A stretch of DNA of 9,035 nt from HGM12587 sp945786935 (GTDB lineage: Bacteria > Bacillota > Clostridia > Lachnospirales > Lachnospiraceae). The notes beneath the pieces are model-generated. The model saw nothing but the letters and a program-made list of their open reading frames with translations. It was not told the DNA's origin and made no database searches. Below, piece by piece: positions 5,944 through 9,035 of the stretch. Every line of letters begins with the position of its first letter. Within the stretch, counting starts at the first letter, position 1. The DNA lies in NCBI GenBank assembly GCA_945786935.1, contig CALZFY010000086.1:1-9035 (forward strand). The letters run 5' to 3'. Made by a program: the position numbers and the translations under genes.

Positions 5944-7045
5944 CCTTTTCATCCTCCTGATCTTTGACATCCATACCACGTTCATTGTCAAGGAAATCTG
6001 CCATTTCATCCTGCTTCGTTGGAAACAGGTGCGCATACCGATAGGTTATCTTTTCTGACTCATGCCCAACACGATTTCCAATTTCCAATGCTGTAAATCC
6101 TTTATTGATCAGAAACGAAACATGACTGTGACGCAGATCATGAATTCTGATTTTCTTAAGTCCAGTAACCTTACAGCCTCTTTCCATCTCTGTGGCAAGT
6201 ACATGCTTTGACAGTGACTGAAATATCCGGTCTGTAAGCTTTATGTCATAGAACATTTTCAGACAATCCTTCATTTCCTCGCATAAGAATTTCGGCATCT
6301 TGATCATACGATTGCTTTTCTTCGTTTTAGGAGTCGTGACCACATCCTCACCATGAATTCTCTGATATGATTTATTGATGCGTAATACTGCTTTATCAAA
6401 ATCAAAGTCTGCGGGAGTAAGCGCAAGCAGTTCTCCTTCACGGATTCCGCACCAGTAAAGAATTTCAAAAGCATAATAGGAAATCGGACGGTCCATTATG
6501 GCTTCTGCAAATTTCAGGTACTCTTCCTTTGTCCAGAATGACATTTCCTTGTTTTCTTCCTGTCCCATACATCCGGCATTCCTTGCTGGATTGATATGTA
6601 GCTCATAATATTTTGCTGCATGATTGAATAAAGCACTCAGTTCCGCATGAATTGTTTTCAGGTAACATTGTGATAATGGCTCCCCATTTGGCTTTTTCAG
6701 CTTCATCATTTCATTCTGCCAGTCAATCACATCCTTTGCCGTGATCTCTGACAATTTCCGTTTCCCTAAATAGGGAAGAATCTTCTTTTCGATAATAACC
6801 TGCTTTGTCAGCCATGTATTTTCCTTGAGCCTCGGTCTGACATCCTGCTCATATAATTCGTAGAAAGCTTCCAGTGTCATATCAATATCAGCGGTCTTTT
6901 GCAACTTGAACTGAGCCTCCCATTCTAAAGCTTCACGCCTTGTGGCAAAACCTCTCTGGCACTTCTGTTTATTCTGTCCCGTCCAGTCCTTGTATCGCAC
7001 CATCGCATACCAAGTACCATTCTTTTCGTTCTTATAAACCGGCAT
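5933..7045 (-). CDS. int: Tyrosine site-specific integrase
   Basis: A 370-aa phage/Tn916-type tyrosine recombinase that inserts and excises the element. The N-terminus (KNGTWYAMVRYKDWTGQNKQK) resembles an AP2-like arm-site binding domain, and a SAM-like core-binding domain covers about 55-150. The catalytic domain holds R202 (CGIREGEL), K240 (TPKTKKS), H302 and R305 (HDLRHSH), H328 (VGHES) and the nucleophile Y337 (YAHL), so all key residues are present. The ATG at 7045 has GAGGAGGG at 7053-7060 with 7-nt spacing and overlaps the excisionase-like stop as TAATG. The mobC-like gene overlaps its end. The gene is controlled from the promoter at 7485-7513. The adjacent guaA 3' end and the arm-like repeats at 8419-8473 fit an integrase of the guaA-targeting kind. 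Family certain; target inferred from context. Confidence 0.95.
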   Translation of the reverse strand: MPVYKNEKNGTWYAMVRYKDWTGQNKQKCQRGFATRREALEWEAQFKLQKTADIDMTLEAFYELYEQDVRPRLKENTWLTKQVIIEKKILPYLGKRKLSEITAKDVIDWQNEMMKLKKPNGEPLSQCYLKTIHAELSALFNHAAKYYELHINPARNAGCMGQEENKEMSFWTKEEYLKFAEAIMDRPISYYAFEILYWCGIREGELLALTPADFDFDKAVLRINKSYQRIHGEDVVTTPKTKKSNRMIKMPKFLCEEMKDCLKMFYDIKLTDRIFQSLSKHVLATEMERGCKVTGLKKIRIHDLRHSHVSFLINKGFTALEIGNRVGHESEKITYRYAHLFPTKQDEMADFLDNERGMDVKDQEDEKDVS

Positions 7046-7242
7046 TATGCATCCCTCCTCTCATAATTCTGAGTCTGATAGAAATGCTCATAGAAGAATT
7101 TTGTATCAATTCTTCCCTGTATGGTCTGAAATCCCAGATCCTGCATTTCTTTGTTAAGCTTTCTGATCAGCTTATAAGCATAACTTTCTGATACTCCTAA
7201 AATCTCTTCCACATCTGAAACTCTTAAAAACATTTTTTCCAT
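7045..7242 (-). CDS. Excisionase-like small helix-turn-helix protein (DUF6462-like)
   Basis: A 65-aa basic protein, MEKMFLRVSDVEEILGVS then ESYAYKLIRKLNKEM, the winged-helix pattern of small excisionase/MerR-type DNA-binding proteins. It resembles the DUF6462 group found beside integrases in Clostridia elements. It probably bends DNA at the att arms to favour excision. Its stop codon overlaps the integrase ATG (TAATG), so the two are translated together. The start is uncertain. ATG 7242 gives the family-like opening, but AAGG is either 3 or 11 nt upstream. ATG 7233 is possible. A GTG at 7305 would add 21 basic residues but lacks a well-placed ribosome binding site. Function is inferred from fold and position. 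Confidence 0.75.
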   Translation of the reverse strand: MEKMFLRVSDVEEILGVSESYAYKLIRKLNKEMQDLGFQTIQGRIDTKFFYEHFYQTQNYERRDA

Positions 7243-7337
7243 AATCCTTCTTACCTTCCTTTTCTTAAATCTGTTATTGTGATACTTGTCGTTTCCCTTT
7301 GACACTTTCCTGGCGGGTAACCTCTGGTTTCATTAGC

Positions 7338-7424
7338 CTAATTGACTGTTTTGGACTGCGCCGTTTCCGCTCCCTCCATACGCTCCCTTTCGATCATCGC
7401 ATACTTTTCCGGAGTCATAATCAT
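7338..7424 (-). CDS. Possible 28-aa leader peptide upstream of the excisionase
   Basis: A small frame beginning MIMTPEKYAMIERERMEGAE and ending in TAG at 7338-7340, in the leader of the leftward transcript about 55 nt after its predicted start. The composition (charged, helical, no low complexity) looks like protein, and the region has no stop in this frame. Upstream of ATG 7424 or ATG 7418 I see no good ribosome binding site, though GGAAAAG and AAAGGGAG lie upstream of internal ATGs at 7397 and 7379. It may be a real small protein, a leader peptide, or chance. I do not recognise it. Confidence 0.35.
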   Translation of the reverse strand: MIMTPEKYAMIERERMEGAETAQSKTVN

Positions 7425-7450
7425 ATCTCAGACGATCATTCAGTTTTTAT

Positions 7451-7572
7451 CTTAAACTAATTTGTTTAAGTCTTTGTGAAATCTATAATACTAAACATTT
7501 TTGTTAAAGTCAAGTGAATAATTAAACTTTTTTGTTTAATTTGTTCTTGAGTGCACTAAACAAATATGTTAA
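7451..7572. promoter_or_regulatory. Four TAAAC-N6-GTTWA operators in the divergent control region
   Basis: O1 (7452-7469) is TTAAAC-TAATTT-GTTTAA. O2 (7492-7507) is TAAAC-ATTTTT-GTTAA. O3 (7521-7540) is ATTAAAC-TTTTTT-GTTTAAT, a perfect 7-bp palindrome. O4 (7557-7572) is TAAAC-AAATAT-GTTAA. All have a 6-bp spacer, and centres are 39, 31 and 34 bp apart, roughly three helical turns. O2 lies in the spacer of the leftward promoter and O4 in the spacer of the rightward promoter, so one dimeric repressor could close both. The adjacent XRE-type protein is the obvious candidate. The palindromes are seen directly; the binding protein is inferred. Confidence 0.75.
7485..7513 (-). promoter_or_regulatory. 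Leftward sigma-A promoter for the xis-int genes
   Basis: On the minus strand, -35 TTGACT (7508-7513) and -10 TATTAT (7485-7490), each five of six matches to consensus, are separated by exactly 17 bp. Operator O2 fills the spacer. The transcript would begin near 7478 and carry a leader of about 235 nt to the excisionase-like gene. Confidence 0.75.
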
Positions 7573-7575
7573 AAT
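7547..7575 (+). promoter_or_regulatory. Rightward sigma-A promoter for the XRE regulator
   Basis: -35 TTGAGT (7547-7552) and -10 TAAAAT (7570-7575) with a 17-bp spacer holding operator O4, which overlaps the -10. Transcription would start near 7582, right where the long hairpin of the leader begins. The operator position suggests autorepression. Confidence 0.7.
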
Positions 7576-7581
7576 AAACAG

Positions 7582-7714
7582 TGTCAAACAAATACAGGTG
7601 TGATGCTTGCATCTCTACCTGTATTGTTTAGACACGTAAACCACATGAGGAAGTAGCCCACAGGGCGGATTCCGAATGGGGTCAGATTTCGGAGAAATCT
7701 GGTTTATTTTTCTT
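7582..7714 (+). ncRNA. Structured leader of the regulator mRNA, possible attenuator or small RNA
   Basis: From the predicted start near 7582 the RNA folds at once into a long hairpin: AATACAGGT at 7591-7599 pairs perfectly with ACCTGTATT at 7617-7625. The outer arms GTGTC (7581-7585) and GACAC (7631-7635) extend it, and GATG/CATC pair inside the loop. A second part (7655-7680) contains GCCC/GGGC and CGG/CCG pairs within CCCA...TGGG. It ends in the intrinsic terminator at 7683-7714. The result would be a discrete RNA of about 130 nt unless transcription reads through to the regulator at 7736. I do not recognise a known riboswitch. Attenuation, a trans-acting small RNA, or plain leader structure are all possible. 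Confidence 0.5.
7683..7714 (+). terminator. Intrinsic terminator inside the regulator leader
   Basis: CAGATTTC (7683-7690), loop GGA, GAAATCTG (7694-7701): a perfect 8-bp stem, followed by GTTTATTTTTCTT. It lies only 7 nt before the AAAGGAG ribosome binding site, so it sits between the promoter and the gene, as expected of an attenuator. Confidence 0.65.
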
Positions 7715-7735
7715 ACAGCGAAAGGAGCAATTACC

Positions 7736-8266
7736 ATGGCAATAGGAGAAAGAATCCATTTCTTCCGCACCAAACGCGGAATGACTCAAAAATATGTAGG
7801 AGGACAGATTGGCTTTGATGAAAAATCCGCCGATGTCCGTATGGCTCAATATGAAAAAGAAACCCGTGTTCCAAAAGACAATCTTATTAAGGCACTTGCA
7901 GATACATTTGATGTAAATCCGGAAGCACTGAAAGTACCGGATATTGATTCCTATGTTGGTCTTATGCATACTCTTTTTACCCTTGAAGACCGCTATGGTC
8001 TTAAAATAGAGAAAGCAGAGGACGGACAGCCTCGTCTTTATCTCGATTTAAAGCATTTTCCTGACAGCAGCCAGCTCTATGATATGATAATGGACTGGAT
8101 GGATAAAGCAGAGGCACTGGAGTCTAAGCAGATCACCCAGGATGAATATGACCAGTGGCGCTATCACTATCCAGTTGTTGGTCAGACACCACATACTCAT
8201 TTCGCAAAAGTCATCCCTCAGGAACTCAGCGACATGCTTATTGCTGAGGGCAAAAAAATCGATTAA
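7736..8266 (+). CDS. XRE-family transcriptional regulator, probable element repressor
   Basis: A 176-aa protein with an N-terminal helix-turn-helix of the XRE/Cro type at about 4-60: IGERIHFFRTKRGMTQKYVG, then a second helix pair around ADVRMAQYEKETRVP. The C-terminal 110 residues (from YVGLMHTLFTLEDRYGLKIE) have no LexA-type peptidase motif, so it is not a self-cleaving repressor. I do not recognise that part. ATG 7736 has AAAGGAG at 7721-7727 with 8-nt spacing. An upstream in-frame ATG at 7676 lies within the leader and terminator and is not used. It is transcribed away from the integrase genes across the four-operator region, the normal arrangement for a repressor that holds an element in the integrated state. 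No antirepressor or ImmA-type protease is visible here. Repressor role is inferred. Confidence 0.85.
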   Translation: MAIGERIHFFRTKRGMTQKYVGGQIGFDEKSADVRMAQYEKETRVPKDNLIKALADTFDVNPEALKVPDIDSYVGLMHTLFTLEDRYGLKIEKAEDGQPRLYLDLKHFPDSSQLYDMIMDWMDKAEALESKQITQDEYDQWRYHYPVVGQTPHTHFAKVIPQELSDMLIAEGKKID

Positions 8267-8329
8267 TCTGAAAATAAGAAGAAATAATGCTCTTCGAATC
8301 GTTTCAGCCGGCTTACTTTCAGGCAAAGA

Positions 8330-8376
8330 AAAAGGTCTTGCCAAGCTAATTTTTCATTAGCTCGACAAGACCTTTT
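8330..8376. terminator. Bidirectional intrinsic terminator after the regulator
   Basis: AAAAGGTCTTG..AGCTAAT (8330-8350) pairs with ATTAGCT..CAAGACCTTTT (8356-8376) around the loop TTTTC, about 19 pairs with two A-C mismatches. T-runs follow on the plus strand (CCTTTTATTGTC) and on the minus strand (CCTTTTTCTTTG). It ends the regulator transcript and would also stop read-through from guaA into the element. Confidence 0.85.
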
Positions 8377-8418
8377 ATTGTCTTATCTGAAACCACACCT
8401 GTTAACCATTTGCACTAT

Positions 8419-8473
8419 TTATCAATAATGCAATTTATCACAGTGTTATCATTTTGTTATCAAATCGTTATTG
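8419..8473. repeat. TTATCA repeat ladder at the element end, candidate integrase arm sites
   Basis: TTATCA starts at 8419, 8435, 8446 and 8457, followed by the variant TTATTG at 8468; the last four steps are exactly 11 bp, one helical turn. They lie 35-90 bp from the guaA stop codon, at the position where tyrosine integrases with an AP2-like N-terminal domain bind arm-type direct repeats. Being in the gene-free element end rather than in a promoter supports this reading. Repeats seen directly; binding inferred. Confidence 0.6.
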
Positions 8474-8520
8474 AAAAGCCTCATAAGCCGCATAAATACG
8501 GCATTCTTTGAGTTGCTTTT
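8474..8520 (-). terminator. Composite hairpin downstream of guaA, probable terminator
   Basis: On the minus strand, AAAAGC and later CTCA pair with TGAG and GCTTTT at the outer ends, and GCCG/CGGC (8499-8502 and 8487-8490) pair inside around an AT loop. GGCTTTTC ends the structure. It begins 1 nt after the guaA stop, so it is placed as the guaA terminator, now supplied by the element end. Confidence 0.55.
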
Positions 8521-8535
8521 GTTATTCAAACTCAA
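8508..8535. other. Candidate attachment-site core at the guaA 3' end
   Basis: TTGAGTT (8508-8514) and AACTCAA (8529-8535) form a perfect 7-bp inverted repeat with 14 bp between, centred on the guaA stop codon. That is the geometry of core-type sites for a tyrosine recombinase with a central crossover of 6-8 bp. The right arm is inside guaA, the left arm in the element. No matching copy was found at the left end of the window, so the exact crossover cannot be set. Confidence 0.5.
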
Positions 8536-9035
8536 TCGTCGCAGGTGGTTTTCCGGTGCAGTCATAAAGCACACGATTTACCCCCTTGACTTCATTCACA
8601 ATTCGATTGGTTACCTTTCCTAATACCTCCCAGGGAAGTTCTGCGCTTTCGGCTGTCATGAAATCGGAGGTGGTCACGGCACGTAGTGCCACGGCATAAT
8701 CGTAGGTACGTTCATCTCCCATACAGCCTACGGAACGCATGTTGGTAAGGGCTGCAAAATACTGTCCCAGGTCTTTATCAATACCCGCTTTTGCAATTTC
8801 TTCCCGGTAAATATAATCCGCATCCTGTACGATTCTGACCTTTTCTGCCGTTACCTCGCCCACAATACGAACTCCCAGTCCGGGGCCCGGGAAGGGTTGA
8901 CGATATACCAGATATTCCGGAATTCCAAGCTCTAATCCGGCTTTACGTACCTCATCCTTAAATAAGAGTCTTAAGGGTTCGATAATCTCCTTGAAATCTA
9001 CATAGTCGGGCAGTCCGCCTACATTATGATGACTT
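8522..9035 (-). CDS. guaA: GMP synthase (glutamine-hydrolysing), C-terminal part
   Basis: The last 170 residues of GMP synthase, which aminates XMP to GMP using glutamine and ATP in cytosolic purine synthesis. The frame is open through the right edge, so the gene continues beyond the window; an ATG at 8863 is internal. Seen in order: SHHNVGGLP at the edge, then RLLFKDEVRKAG, the highly conserved RQPFPGPGLGVRI, then RSVGCMGDERTYDYAVALRAVT, NRIVNEVKGVNRVLYD and the C-terminal KPPATIEFE. This covers the end of the ATP-pyrophosphatase region and the dimerization domain. The C-terminus is normal in length, so the inserted element has not damaged it. guaA is a well-known integration target for tyrosine integrases in several phyla. 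Confidence 0.97.
   Translation of the reverse strand, partial: SHHNVGGLPDYVDFKEIIEPLRLLFKDEVRKAGLELGIPEYLVYRQPFPGPGLGVRIVGEVTAEKVRIVQDADYIYREEIAKAGIDKDLGQYFAALTNMRSVGCMGDERTYDYAVALRAVTTSDFMTAESAELPWEVLGKVTNRIVNEVKGVNRVLYDCTGKPPATIEFE

Noticed and set aside
5944..6036. N-terminal extension of the mobC-like gene into int
   Set aside because: The extension is int sequence in another frame; ATG 5943 has a well-spaced AGGAGG.
7274..7333. 19-aa minus-strand frame between the small leader frame and the excisionase
   Set aside because: Very short, no ribosome binding site, no recognisable pattern.
7451..7572. Shared binding motif between the operators (GTTTAA) and the parC-like repeats (GTTTAC)
   Set aside because: The operators are 6-bp-spaced palindromes and the parC-like sites are single hexamers. 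The shared GTTTA core is too short to argue for one protein.
8142..8360. 72-aa plus-strand frame running past the regulator
   Set aside because: Overlaps the regulator in another frame and runs into the terminator hairpin at 8330-8376.

Overview
The window is the end of a small integrative and mobilizable element from a low-GC Gram-positive bacterium, most likely a gut Clostridia/Lachnospiraceae relative. The grounds are strong AGGAGG-type ribosome binding sites, several TTG starts, moderate-to-low GC, and protein families typical of Clostridia elements. The element abuts the 3' end of the housekeeping gene guaA (GMP synthase), whose last 170 codons fill 8522-9035 on the minus strand. The guaA C-terminus is intact, as expected for insertion by a tyrosine integrase at the gene's 3' end.

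Layout from the guaA side leftwards. (1) The element end, 8267-8521, has no gene. It holds a bidirectional terminator, a ladder of TTATCA repeats at 11-bp spacing (candidate integrase arm sites), the guaA terminator hairpin, and a 7-bp inverted repeat around the guaA stop codon (candidate att core). (2) The control region, 7306-7735, lies between a rightward XRE-type regulator (7736-8266) and the leftward xis-int-mobC-like genes. Two divergent promoters can be read, each with a 17-bp spacer and each carrying a TAAAC-N6-GTTWA operator inside the spacer. Two more operators flank them. The regulator's mRNA has a leader of about 150 nt that begins with a long hairpin and contains an intrinsic terminator just before the ribosome binding site. 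(3) An excision/integration cassette (DUF6462/excisionase-like protein, tyrosine integrase, MobC/RHH-like protein) has overlapping start and stop codons. (4) A replication-like pair follows: a CHC2 zinc-finger primase-type protein and a VapE/VirE-type helicase, which overlap by 65 bp. (5) A type II (actin-type) partition locus follows in canonical order: nine GTTTAC/GTAAAC repeats (parC-like), parM, parR. (6) A hairpin-rich gene-free stretch (1631-1906, candidate oriT) precedes a MobV/Pre-type relaxase (275-1594). (7) At the left edge, 1-238 is a decayed C-terminal part of a large serine recombinase, a remnant of another element or of a neighbour.

Together these genes suggest an element that sits quietly in guaA under an XRE repressor and excises through Xis/Int. 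It may replicate or at least be maintained for a time as a circle (primase, VapE, ParMRC), and is mobilized by its own relaxase using a conjugation channel supplied by another element, since no type IV secretion gene is visible. The distal att site is not recognisable in this window. The most unusual features are a complete ParMRC-like locus on a chromosomally integrated element and the attenuator-like leader in front of the repressor.
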